This document shows positions 11,031-22,704 of a stretch of 64,000 bases of DNA, one piece after another. Position 1 is the first letter of the stretch. The number at the start of each line of letters is the position of its first letter. The notes beneath the pieces were generated by a model, which worked only from the letters and a program-made list of their open reading frames with translations, had not been told where the DNA came from and made no database searches. Location of the stretch: contig NCSJ02000047.1 in assembly GCA_002812745.2 (NCBI GenBank), positions 119,510-183,509 on the forward strand, read 5' to 3'. The position numbers were made by a program, and so were the translations under genes. The DNA is from Scytalidium lignicola (Eukaryota > Ascomycota > Leotiomycetes).

Positions 11031-12395
11031 ATGTTATCTTTACGGTGCAAGGAGAGAAATGAAACCCTCATTCCCAGTCTATTGAGTCAACATGATGCAG
11101 TTCTTGCAGGGGACGTGGACACTATCGATCTCAGTACTGCGGAAAACTGGTCGGTTAAGGATTCATTGCTCAATAGGTTACAAGATACATTGGATAGCTT
11201 GTCCGATGAGGTACGTTTTGCAAGATATCAAAATGTTAGGGTTTCATGATCATAACACGAAGAATAATACTTAGGATCTAGCCTATTCTTCTGGCATCGG
11301 TGGTTGCCTTAAAACGAGAAAGCTGATGTCGGAATTGCTCAACCATAATTTCCGTCCGGTTGAGAGCGTTACCGCTTCTCACATTGTCCTTGCAGCCGGA
11401 GGCAGCTTTGCCTTGACTGCTCTCATGGAACAGATATGTGATCCTGGGGATGGGATCCTAATCGCAACACCATACTGGGCAGGCCTTGACATCTCGATTA
11501 GCATCCACTGCCATGCCAGAATTATTCCAGTCAATGTGCCACTGGATAAGTTCTTCTGTTCTGAAAGTATTCAATACTATGAATCATCCCTGGATAATGC
11601 CTCTATCCCGATCAAAGCCATTCTAATCTGCAATCCGCACAATCCGTTGGGACAGTGCTACCCCAGAGAGACGATACAGGCCATGCAAGACTTTTGTAAG
11701 CGTAAACAGCTGCACTATATTTCGGACGAGGTATATGCTCTTTCGCTACACCAGCCTGCTCCTGGCGGCTTTGTTCCTTTTGTATCAGCGCTAGAGATAA
11801 AAAGCAAAGAAATTAGTGATCAAGTACATATAATATATAGTCTTAGCAAAGACTTTGGATGCAGCGGAATTCGTCTGGTGAGTAATGCATGTTAACTGTC
11901 CACAACTGAATTATGCAATCTCACTAACAACGACTATCGTAGGGGGCCCTTATTACTCAATCTAACAATGCTGTTCGACTCAGTGCAGCGTTGAGTGTCC
12001 ACAGTCAGGTCTCAACTTTGTCCACTTCTCTAGCAACTAAGAAAATCTTAACGCCAGATACCGTCCGGCAGATTAGCGAGAAACGAGGGCAAAAGTTGAA
12101 TGAAGCATACCAAGTAATTCGTTCTTTTCTGGAGAAGCACAACATGGAGTTTATTCCTGTATCCTACGGCATGTTTGTCTTTGCCAGAGTTTGCAAAATC
12201 AGCGACATCGATGCTGAGCAGAAGCTGTTGGGCTGCCTAAAGGCCAGAGGAGTATCGGTGTCGACGGGAACAAGTTACCATTTTCAAGAGCCTGGGTGGT
12301 TTCGAATTTGTTATGGAGTACCATTAGATCAGTTACATGAAGGTCTCAAAAGACTTGAATGTGGCGTGCAGGATTATCTATACAATGGAACGTAA
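11031..12395 (+). CDS. gliI: PLP-dependent aminotransferase-fold C-S lyase, GliI-like
   Basis: Fold-type I PLP enzyme of about 411 aa, related to ACC synthases, in three exons: 11031-11210, 11275-11877 and 11943-12395. Donors are GTACGT and GTGAGT. Visible features are AAGGSFALTALMEQI (cofactor phosphate region), ICNPHNPLGQ with the conserved Asn, ISDEVYALS with the Asp that pairs with the pyridine nitrogen, and SLSKDFGCSGIRLG with the Schiff-base lysine. The C-terminal part ends with FRICYGVP, the substrate-carboxylate Arg region. In gliotoxin the GliI enzyme cleaves the C-S bonds of the processed cysteine conjugate to give the epidithiol. Neighbouring GST and dipeptidase genes support the same role. 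On sequence alone it could be called ACC synthase-like. Confidence 0.88.
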
Positions 12396-12999
12396 TTCAA
12401 GGAGTCCTTGTGAAATCAAGGATTTTTTTCTTTTCTTGTATTATTCCTTCTCTTGCCAAATTGAACGCCCGTTTTGTTCTCACATTCGCTAATGGTATTT
12501 ATTCTGTTCCGCTGTGTGAAAAGCTTGTTCTGGCTATTAATTGTAATATTCACTCTGGCCGAATTATCCAAATTACACTATTTAAGTCATTTATTTATGT
12601 ACACTAATATGTTGAAGCAAGTGTTTCTAATACCAGGTAAGACCCAAGCCTCGTGCCTGGTAACGTTTAATGTTGGAGGATTAGACTCAGACGCAAAAAG
12701 AAAGATCAGATCCGGCCTAGCGCACGCGTCCGTCATAGATCTTCTTTATCCCTTCTCCCTCTCCCTTCTGCATTTTATATCAGCTACACGCCCCATGCGA
12801 GGCTGCAGGACAGCGAGATTACGACTCAGGCGGCTTCCCAACAATATCCCTTCAATTTAAACTCAAATATTACAATTATAAGTGAAGATCAATTTAGTTC
12901 AACATGAACTATTTCAAAGTAAATTTGAATTTATGAAGTTCTTTTGTATAAAATGTAAATAACAATTACTTAGTAGATTGTGACAGCAGTCCAAATCCT
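12396..12999. other. Convergent spacer between C-S lyase and NRPS 3' ends
   Basis: About 600 bp. The outer parts are AT-rich, while about 12640-12850 is clearly more GC-rich. TACCAGG (12631-12637) and CCTGGTA (12656-12662) form an inverted repeat with an 18-nt loop. No thiolation-domain motif (GGxS) was found on the minus strand, and the plus-strand open frame at 12474-12860 resembles nothing known. Confidence 0.5.
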
Positions 13000-15900
13000 C
13001 TACAGAAGAGACCATAATCTTCTAATTGTTTCTCCAATAGCACTGACTGTCGTTGGATCGACGAGGGATTCCATGTATTCTATCTCACAAGTCATACATT
13101 CCTCCTCCTCATTGAATTCGACTAGTAGCGGAAATTTGGCCCCGGTCGTTCTTACAGGGACATCTTCCACAGTGATCCCTGGGAGGGCAAACCCCTTTGC
13201 CACCGAATCCTCAATTCTGTTGTATACGACCATCACCTGGAAAAGCTCATCCTTGCCGGAAATACTGCGAATTTGCTTGAACGGGATGGAGTGAGCTAAC
13301 GCATCTCGGATCAATGTCCTCACGGAGCCAATCAGATCTGAAAAGTTATCCAAAGCCGTGGAAGATATCTTGATTCGCACCGGCAGTCGATCAAGAAAGA
13401 CGCCAAGGAAGTCTTCCGTGCCAGGTTCGGAACGATCAATGTGAGGTATTCCAATGGTTACATCGCAGATCCCTTGAACTTCTGCTAATGCCAATGCGAT
13501 GAGCGACACATATGTCTCCATGGATTCTGTTAGACGTTTATTTCTTTTCAATGAAAAATTATCAAAAGAACCAACATAGCTTCTTTGATTTTGAATCGAT
13601 TCAAATGGCAGATTCGGGAGGCTGGCCAAGTGATCCCGCCAGTACTGACAATTCGAGTCTTGCATAGGCGGCGGAAGTTGGTCAGACTTCCATTTCGCCC
13701 AAATTGCATAATTTGGCTTTAGGAATGTTGATTTTTCGGCATCTGGTGATCTCGCCTCCAAGATCTGAAGATACTCATGCTGAATTTTGAAAAAGAACAT
13801 TTTAATAGCTACTTTGTCTGTAATCGCATGATGTTGGACAAGCACGATGTCGACATGGTCAAGGTTTTGATCAAGGAGAATCCTGGTCAGAGGACCAACT
13901 GACAAATCGAATGGACGGTTGGCAAAACTGCTGGTATCGATATTGGATTGTTTGTTTCGTGTGACTTCACATGGATTACAAGATTGGAACCGTATAACCT
14001 GGTCGTCGATTATTCTAAAACAGCTTTGGAGTATTACCTCATGCGATATAACAGTGGCAATTGCTTTTTCAAGCGCCGTAATGTTCACATTACCATTCAG
14101 ACGCACTTTAGAAGCAACATTAAATGCCTGGGGAGAAGGCGACGATATTGACAACTTAACTAACTCTTCCTCCAGATGGGTTACAGCTGTATAGGGTGGT
14201 TGAATCATCTTCCAGGACAACTTGAATGAATATTCCTGAGACAGTTCTTCTTTGAGAAGATGTTTCGCAATTAGGTCGCTCAATACAGATAACTTGGTAT
14301 TCCAAATGAACAGCTTCAACGGTAATTTAGTATTCATCTTGCGGCAGACTATCTGTGCAAGTCTGATCTGTGAAATGGAACTTCCTCCAAGGACCAGAAA
14401 GTCTGATTCGGCCGTAATCTTCACGAGTTCAGATAGTCCGAGCGTCTCCTTCCAAGCTTCGGCCAGTAAACACTGGAGAGATGTGAGTGATGATCCTGGC
14501 CTCTGTTCTTCTACCGAGGGTGCATAGGACTGCAGTTTTTTGCGGTCGAGTTTCTGGTTAGGCATTGTGGGCAGACTCGGCAGAGCCATAATCGTCGAAG
14601 GGCACGCATATTCGGGCAACTTGTTTCGTAGAGCTACTTGAATGACCGAAATATCAATAGTTTCGGGTTCTACAAATGCTATAATGATGTCGCCGCTCAC
14701 AATGGCAGCTGCTCGGCGAACTTCGGGGCTGGCCATACAGATAACATTCTCAATCTCGTTCAACTCCACACGAAACCCCCTGACCTTGACTTGGTGGTCA
14801 AACCGCCCTAAAAATCGAGGCTCCATATCTTCCGTCCAGACTGCGCGGTCTCCTGTGCGATATATGCGGTATCCAGGCACAAATGGATCCGGCCCAAAGC
14901 GGGCCTGTGTTAATTGTTCCAAGTCAGGGCCAATATACCCGTTGGCAATTTGAATGCCGCTTAGGCAGATCTCCCCAGGCACCCCAATCGGAACTGGGTG
15001 GTTTTGTGGATCGAGGAGATAGACTCCAACACGAGGGATTGTTCGTCCTAGAGTGACCTCTTTCTGTGGCTGTAGTGGCTGGAACAAACAGCCAATGGTA
15101 CATTCGCATGGCCCGTAGGAGTTATAGACAGTTCGGGTGCCCGCCCAACGGTCTGCTAGAACCTGGGGCACAGCTTCACCAGCGAACAGAATGGTATCGA
15201 GGTTAGGGAAGTCGTCTGGGTCACAAACAGACAGAAACGACGGGGTAATCATTGTAGCGTGTACTCTTGGTAATTGAGTGAATGGATCGGCAGGATCAGC
15301 CAGGACAAGAGTTGCCCCGTAACATAGTGTTCCAAAGATCTCAGCCTGGTTGACATCAAATCCTGGCGAAAACATCTGCGCATGACGTCGACCTGGCCGA
15401 GCATCCATACGAGCAGGACCATACGATAGGTATGAAACCACCGATTGATGCTGTATGCAGACACCTTTGGGGATACCGGTGGAACCAGACGTGAAGGTAA
15501 TATATGCGGTATCTTCTGGCCTTGTTATTGTCCCTAGCCTGAGATTTTCTTGGTCGGTTGATTCGGCGAGGATTTGGTGCAGAGAGATGGTACTATGGAA
15601 AATATCTCGAAATCGGCCATGACAGTCTTCATTAGGGAAGATACACAGTCTCACTTTGGCAGTTTCCATCATGATCCGCATCCGATCAACTGGTAACTTC
15701 GTATCCAGTGGCACATAGGCAGCCCCTGCCTTTATTACAGCAAAGACGGAAATGAGCCAATCTATACTACGATCACTCAAGATGGCTACTGCCTCCCCTG
15801 GGCGGACGCATCCTGCAATCACGCCTGCTACATAGTTTCCCAATTGATCAAGTTCTTGGTATGTGATTGATCTTGTGAGAGACTCGATCGCCACAGTGTT

Positions 15901-18900
15901 CGGCCACTGATCAACGCCTATCTCGAAACTATCCTTGAGATTGGTGGGACCAACGTACGGGCTCATCAGAGTTGGCGAATTGGTGGTCAGGGAAAGGAAC
16001 TCGCAGGGCTCCAGCATTCGCTGACGCACTTCGGCTATAGTTTGACATTTGGTGTCAAGAAATGCAAGGAACAGATTTCGAAAGTGAACCATCATCCTCT
16101 GTATCACTGGCTTCGTGTATATCGTCCTATCAAACAAAGCTCGGAACTTGAGATGATCCTTCTTTCGTCGGATCAAGACGGTGAGACCGAATTCTGGATT
16201 ATCAGTCCGATCAAATTGCCACCCAGAAGAATCAAACCCAGGCAAATCATACTCCAGGAAGAGGATAGTCTGGAAAACCCTTGATTGGCTTCCAGGCATG
16301 ATGTCCTGCAATGCATCTGCAGCCGACCACTGGTGCGAGCTAATTTGGCGGATAAGTCTCTGAACATGAGCCAGGACTTCGACCTTTATCTTGAGGTTGG
16401 CCAAACTGATGGGAAACGGACAAGTATTCAATATTGGACCAACAATCTCGTTAATTCCCGGGAGTGGAAAGTTGCGTCCTGAAAAGACGGTCCCGAAGAC
16501 GAGCTGTTCTTGCGATGTGTATGAATGTAACAAGAGGGCCCAGGCAGCATGGAGCACTGCGGCCGATGTAGCTTTGTTCAAACTGCATATTTGCTCAATT
16601 TGGGACAAGGAAAGTCTTACATCAACCTCCGCGTCTCCGAATCCGTTGTCTGTCGCCATGTCGGTTGGTTTAATCAGACTCAGAGGTGGAGCGTCGGCGA
16701 CCTGGGACAGTGTATCTCTCCAGAACTTCCTTCCTTCAGTGACTGTCTGGTTGCAATATTGTGGTAATTGCTGTGAAAACTGCCAGAATTGCAGAGGATT
16801 TTGTGTCAACTTTCCGCCTCGCAGAAGTGTCTGAACTTCCTCGATGATGTTACCCATAGACCAACCATCTATGAGGCTATGATGAACGAGCCAGAGCAAA
16901 GAGGCCTTGGTGCCACCCTGACAAATAATTAATCGAAATTTGCTGTGCGGACGAAACACATTTGTATTTTCATCCTGTCTGGTGGATTTCAATAAACGAT
17001 CAGATTCATACTTTATGGTCATAGATAGCTCAGTATCTGACACCCAGATCTCTGCCCAGTTGTGGTGATAATCCTGACATATCTTCTGAACGCCACTCAT
17101 CAAGTCAAAAGATGTTCTAAAGATAGTATGTCTCTCTAAGACCGCTTTCCAAGCATTCTGAACCTGTTGATTGTAACCAGTTTCGGAATTCCAGGGAAAC
17201 ACGATGGACACCAACATATAGTTCGTTACAGGCTGGCGAATAGAGGAATGGATCATCCCTATTTGTGTCATAGTCATGGGTGCCGTTATTTCAAAATCAT
17301 CTTGGATCTCATTTTTCTGGATCTTCCTGATTCCCGAGTCTGGGACCCAGACACGTTCGAGCCGCTCAGAGAGAGCACTCAAAGGAATTGGTTCGAAGAT
17401 TTCTTGAAAATGAAGACTCTTCCCTCTCTGATACAAACTTGACAGAAGCTTTACTGCCAGTAGAGAATGTCCCCCTAGATCCCAAAAGCTCTGGTCCATG
17501 GAAACTGCCCCTTTTGGAAACGCTAATACCTCAGCAACTGCCTCCTGCAATATTGCCCTGTGAGTGCCTTCTACTGTACCAGTTCCCAAATACTCATATT
17601 GGTCCTTGAATGTATCTTTCAATCTTTTTATGTCCACCTTGCCATTTGACGTCTGAGGTAGCTCTGCGTATGCTACAATTTCATCTGGCACCGCGAACCT
17701 ATCGTACTTCTGGGATAGCTGTCGTCGTAACTCCATCACATCAACATGCTCCGGCGTGATTGTTGCCACAAGCTTGCCTTTGTACATGAACGCGGCTGCT
17801 GAGTGAATACCAGGATATGAGAGTAAGATTGGGAGAACGTCCATGTCGAGGTTGACAAGGTACCCGCGGTTCTTGACCATGCTATCTTCTCGACCACAAA
17901 ATACGAGCCCATCTACAGTCCTACGAGCTCGATCAAGTGTGCGATACAGTCGGCGGCCATGCCATGAAACAAATCTCTGAGCAGTTAAATGCTCGNTTTT
18001 TGTAATATCCAGAAGCCAGGCCTGGCCCGGCGATGTATATCTCTCCCTCGCTGGATTCCTCCAGATTTTCATTTAGAATCAGCAGTTGTGTATCGGCCAT
18101 TGGCGTGCCTAAGACAATTGGACATTCGGGTTGTAACTCAGCCATACTCACACAAACAGTAGCTTCGGTGGGCCCGTAGCAGTTGAAAACTCGTCGGTCT
18201 ATACTGCACCATTTTTGTACCAACCCTGGATTTGGAGATTCTCCGCCGATGAAAATGGATTTGATGGTCTGGTAGCGTTCTGGGTCCCCCAGAGATCCTA
18301 GAACAGAGGGCGTTGTAGGAAGAATGGTGCATTTCTGTGCATCATCTAGGACTTTGCCAGGCTCGGTCAAAATAAGCTCGCCGCCGTTGTAGAGGGTGCT
18401 GAAGATAGCACCCCAGGCAGCTGTAATCCGAGTTAGCATATGAATGTTTTTTTCTATCTCATGAAATTATTAGATCCTACTCACCGTCGAAAGCTAAGGA
18501 GAATAATAACAACACCTTATCTTCACTACTAACCCCCATGTTAAATGGCATTCCTTGGTCGTTCCCCTGCCGGACATAATTTTCAACACATCGGCGGGGT
18601 ATGACAACCCCCTTGGGAGCCCCCGTTGTACCGGAGGTAAAGATGATGTACAATGGTTCTTCAGCGTTCAGGATTCTGTCAATCTTCTCCATCACCAATC
18701 CGCTGTCTACCCGGCTCTCCGAAGTATTATAGACGTTACGAATGTCTTCTGTTTTAATCACTGGAAGAACGCCAGTCCCGAAATCGGTCTGTGTGGACAT
18801 AATCACGAGCTTTGGCTTGATTGTTTGCAAAACCGCATCAATTCTAGCCTGGCTCCAGGATTCGCCGTCCATGGGCACAAAGCATACTCCAAGTCGGAGC

Positions 18901-19130
18901 AGTGCTATAATAGATGCCACACTCTCCAGGCATCTTGAGAGAAAAATTGGGATTATATCTCCAGCACATACTCCACGCGAGTTGAACAAGGAAGCTAGAG
19001 AAAAGGAAGTCTCGTCGAGCTCTCTGTAAGTTAAGCACCTATCACCCTCTGAGCAGGCAACCGACTCGGGTCTCTCAAGTGCATGCCTCTTGCTCAGGGC
19101 AAATAACGACTGCAAATTGATTCCCTCCAT
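13000..19130 (-). CDS. gliP: Dimodular NRPS for a diketopiperazine, GliP/SirP-like (A-T-C-A-T-C)
   Basis: Nonribosomal peptide synthetase of about 2,021 aa. Exons are 19130-18485 and 18420-13000; the intron has GTGAGT and a GCTAAC branch site. Approximate domains are A1 1-490 (FTSGTTGAPKG; GYYK near 356), T1 with GGHS near 534, C1 590-1040 with HHSLIDG near 728, A2 1050-1500 (FTSGSTGIPKG, YNSYGPCECT, YRTGDR), T2 with LGGSS near 1562, and C2 to the end with HHAITDK near 1746. The N at 17996 beside a T run breaks the frame; without it the gene reads through, so I treat this as an assembly error, not a pseudogene. Two modules condense two amino acids and cyclise them. GliP and SirP end in a third T domain, but here the stop at 13000 follows C2 directly. 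Binding-pocket residues read by eye are A1 D-A-G-I-F-G-C-V-C and A2 D-V-A-I-L-A-S-I-G; substrates are not assigned. Confidence 0.92.
17996..17996. other. Ambiguous base at a homopolymer inside the NRPS A1 domain
   Basis: An N next to a run of six T shifts the frame between GYYK and the following RFVSWHGRR block. Removing the N makes the two exons a whole number of codons (6,066 nt). Confidence 0.85.
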
Positions 19131-19501
19131 GAAAGAGCTTGTGCGTTTGTTTGATGTTGCGTGTGCTGTCCTGCTTAAAAATTCCTGGATATCAATAGTG
19201 ACACCATTGGTTTTGAAGGAAAATGAAAGACAAACAGGGATTATGACTTGAGCTAGAATAATTCATGCGTGCTTTGAGTCTGTCTTCCATAGAGTCTATT
19301 TCGGCAAATATATATGCCCCGGCAAGCTTTGGTCCCCACTAGATGGACTCCTGCAACTATGCGCCATCTGGCTACACTGCGTCCTTAAATCTCTAGTCTT
19401 GAAATGTAAATGTAACTGCTTAGTGCATAAGTTATGGGCAACGATGCTAAAAAATGACATTTCTGACATCTGGGGCCCGAGGGGATAGCAATCATACCTA
19501 C

Positions 19502-19550
19502 AAATTATCTCCGTTTTATGAGAATGAAGGATTTTAAGTGGACAATATCC
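19502..19550 (+). repeat. Dispersed repeat, copy A
   Basis: AATTATCTCCGTTTTA-T-GAGAATGAAGG, a 12-bp insertion, then GACAATATCC. It matches 44585-44619 on the same strand with one substitution and the 12-bp gap. Probably a remnant of a small mobile or repeat family. Confidence 0.6.
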
Positions 19551-19676
19551 TTGTACATGTTCCGGCCGATAGACTAATATTTGTGTTATGGCCGATAGAC
19601 CAATATATGCGATAGCCTAATAGGTCAGCTTACTGTATTGGCGAATCGGCGTGCTGAAAGCCTAATATTGGTCGTT

Positions 19677-19694
19677 GATGATGATGATGATGAT
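19677..19694. repeat. (GAT)6 microsatellite
   Basis: Six perfect GAT units in the NRPS upstream region. Confidence 0.9.
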
Positions 19695-21082
19695 ATTTAT
19701 TTGCGTCCTAGCGGGTCAGGTTCGAGACTTGCTGCCCTGTGACTTCCTGAAAGTATGAGGACGTGCTAAGCTTAGGATTTATATACAAAGTACTATCTAA
19801 AAGAGAGCCAAAAACCACAAGGAGCGAAAAACTTTTCTTTATAGACAATCTGAAGTCTTTAATCTCACGATGTCATATTCAATAGCCTTATAAGTACGTT
19901 TATGTTAGAAATGCTTTCTTAAGTTTTCAAGAGCATTAATGACTTCTTATAATCGGTCAAGGTTCATCAGATATTTTGTGTTTATCGAAAGATGACGTGA
20001 TACGAAGGTGTAATACTAATATAGTAAGGGAAAATCTTTTCGGAGGGGATATACTCTCAAAATCTACTCTCAAAATCTAACAACACTCGGGCTAACCAGG
20101 ACGCAAACATTCATTAGCAAAGTTGTCGGCCGAGGCTCGAATTAAAGTTTCAGGCCTTGGTAAGGTTGTACTACTATATATGATTTTGAGAAAGCAAATT
20201 CAGTGATACTATATCCTTCTTGAATATGGTGTTGAATATAGTTCGAGCTTACAATCCATGGCTTGAATTTATGGACCGATAATTGTAATATGGTGAGATC
20301 GGGTCTACAGAGCCGTAAATGTAAGATCCGAGAACCGTTCTATTGATCCGTAAATGGCCTATAAATATGACTATACTTGCCCTCTGTACAGTATTTAATT
20401 CAGTAGTTATTTGCAATATATTCTATAGGAACTTATTACGATCGGTGCAATTGACCTGTGTAACAATCCTCATCTGTCCATTGTATCACTCATGCAATGC
20501 ACAGTTTAATTAAAACACTAGTTTTATTAACTCATGAATTCTTGAATAACTAAAACTGATTATGTATATAAGAGCTTAAGCATAATAGCAAACATACTAA
20601 TGTTAGTATAATTTTTTTCAAGTAGTACAATTCTCAAACCAAGGAAGGATAGAACTCATCTCTGTAAGTGCGGGATCATGATTGGCTGATATAGCATGAG
20701 CTAAGGGGGGAAATAGCATTTAGCCAATTCCCAGCATGTTCGGTGACTAAACTCTTACACTTATTACACTGCTGGATATTGGCCGATATAGAGTAAACGG
20801 CATTCGAAGAATTTAAGAAATATTGCTACAGCATATCAAGTTCCCATGTAGGTTTCTTTATTCAAGTATTTACTCTCCGTAGCCGGTACCTGGAAAGTAT
20901 TGTCGTTATCTCACTATACACAAAATAATGCCTGCCCTCGGCTCCATCAGTGATATGTATACCTTGTTAGACTGGTGTATTGTTAAACAATATTTAAGTT
21001 AATCACACCCCTCAAGACCGCTTTCAAATTGTTTCATCCTGTTGCTGAGTAGCAATCCCGTCTGATCAATTATACGGTGAAA

Positions 21083-22107
21083 ATGTCTGTTACCGCCCCT
21101 GCTGTGCTTTCTGAGCTACAAAAAGAGGATATCGGAAGTCGATATTTCCTACCTCGTAATGTTGAAGAGGCAGAGCGCATGCAAAACCAACATGAATGGC
21201 TGAAGGGATGTGCTAATGGATTGGTTCTGGCGCCAATTAATTTGGAACGTCGAGGAATGCGTGTCCTCGATTCCGCTACAGCAGATGGTGGGAACAAGTC
21301 CCCCCCATAAATCATTTACGTTGCTGAAAATCGAAAGGGTACTGGATACAGGATGCCAAATCCATCTTCCCAGAAGACACAGAATTTGTGGGTTTCGATA
21401 ATGCGTGAGTTCACTCGACCCCAGAAAAGGCTTACTGAACCATGGGCTGACAATCAGTTTGAAAAGTCCTGAGGGATATCCACCTCTCAGTCCCCCTTTA
21501 TCTATTGTCAAACAAGACTTAATTGAGGATTTTCCTGCGGAGTGGAGAAATAACTTCGATTTTGTGCATCAGCGCTTCGTCACTCCATTGTTCGCGACTG
21601 AGGAAGTTCCGCTGGTGCTTCGCAATCTTATCGGGTGTATGAAACCGGGAGGGTGGATTCAACTCGTCGAGATGGATTTCCAAACTCCTGTTTCTGAGCC
21701 CATCGAGTTGTGCCCAGCGGTCCAGACGGTTCATAAACTGACATCCTCAGTGGTATCTGATCCGCTTGCCGCTACAAAGCTGGCTGGACGATTAACTCAG
21801 GAAGGCCTAGTGAATGTGGGATACAAGACAGTCGACATGATAGCAGGTTCCTCTAACCCAGACCCCGTAGTAGGGGAACGAGGACTTCGCAACATGTTGT
21901 CTGTTCTGGCCTATTTCCAGTCGGTGTCCAGGTAAGGGTATCTTTCTTCTGAATTGGGACTGAACGCTAACGAGATGCAGCCCGGAAAAGTTAGGGATCA
22001 CCGCTGAGGAATGGAAAGAATTACCAAAGAAGTTTACTGAAGAGATGAAAGCCCATAAAGTCGCTCTGAGAGTGTACTTTGTTTGGGGCCAGAAGTCAGA
22101 AGCCTGA
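21083..22107 (+). CDS. SAM-dependent methyltransferase, GliN-like (copy 2)
   Basis: Second UMTA/GliN-type methyltransferase, about 290 aa, in four exons: 21083-21287, 21338-21404, 21458-21931 and 21981-22107. The N-terminal RYFLPRNVEEAERMQNQHEW block, GLVLAPINL, the SAM motif MRVLDSATADG, FVGFDNA, FDFVHQRFVT and MKPGGWIQLVEMDF follow the same order as copy 1 but differ a lot in sequence, so this is not a recent duplicate. The start at 21083 is preferred over a GTG two codons earlier. The last intron (21932-21980) has a clear GCTAAC branch point. Together with copy 1 it suggests two methylations, for example both amide nitrogens or one N and one O. Which enzyme does which cannot be seen. Confidence 0.86.
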
Positions 22108-22704
22108 TGAAACCCGGAATCAAGAATAAGAATTTGGTGGGCTTTCTATACGAGAGAGCTTTCCATGAGAAAATTAAATCACATTTAACCTTTGCATTAT
22201 ATATTATGGTATTAAGGACAGTTACTTTGTCCGTCTAGCTTGAAAACTGTCCAGCCTAGTCAGGGCGAGTGAAATTCAATCTGTGCTGTAATGTATCGAT
22301 CAACATATTCTTTAATGAAGTGCAAGGTTGCTTAGTAAAGCTTTGAATATACGTGATACTTGCAAATGTTCCCACTGGTCAGATTACGAATTTCGGTTCG
22401 CAGTACTCGTGTAACAAAGCTCCTACAAATATCTTGCTCATCTGCCCATCAAGGTATTGAACAAGGATCCAGATGACGCTTCCAGACCGCACATGACAAA
22501 CAAATCATTTGTGACAAAAGAACTAATGCATGTTAAACACGCCGGCGGAGACTATGAATCGGTTCATAAGATCTCAGAGCGGATCACAGCTCAAACCCCC
22601 CTCCCCTCTTTTTTATATTTCATTATCTTTGATCTTAAGTTATTTAACGCGTGAAGCATTGAAAGGCTAACCTCTAAAATCACAAATCAAAATCATCAAC
22701 CAAA
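22108..22704. promoter_or_regulatory. Intergenic, upstream of the GliT-like gene
   Basis: About 600 bp. It holds the 3' region of methyltransferase 2 and the promoter of the oxidase gene. Nothing else recognised; the open frame at 22457-22654 has no family resemblance. Confidence 0.5.

Larger units (their letters stand above)
19131..21082. promoter_or_regulatory. Long divergent intergenic region, NRPS / methyltransferase 2
   Basis: The longest gap in the cluster (about 1.95 kb) between two divergent genes. It is strongly AT-rich with no coding signal. It contains a repeated GGCCGATAGAC-Y-AATAT block (19564-19580 and 19590-19606) with a related GGCCGATATAG at about 20780, a (GAT)6 tract at 19677-19694, a direct repeat ACTCTCAAAATCT near 20053-20079, and a copy of a dispersed repeat at 19502-19550. 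It should carry the NRPS promoter. Confidence 0.55.

Noticed and set aside
12474..12860. Plus-strand ORF of 128 codons
   Set aside because: No family features and it spans an abrupt base-composition change.
12396..12999. Hidden third T domain downstream of the NRPS
   Set aside because: No GGxS motif on the minus strand and no suitable splice donor before the TAG; the sequence composition does not look coding.
17933..19130. First NRPS adenylation part as separate genes
   Set aside because: One 64-nt intron with good signals and one N artefact explain the breaks; the domain sequence is continuous across them.
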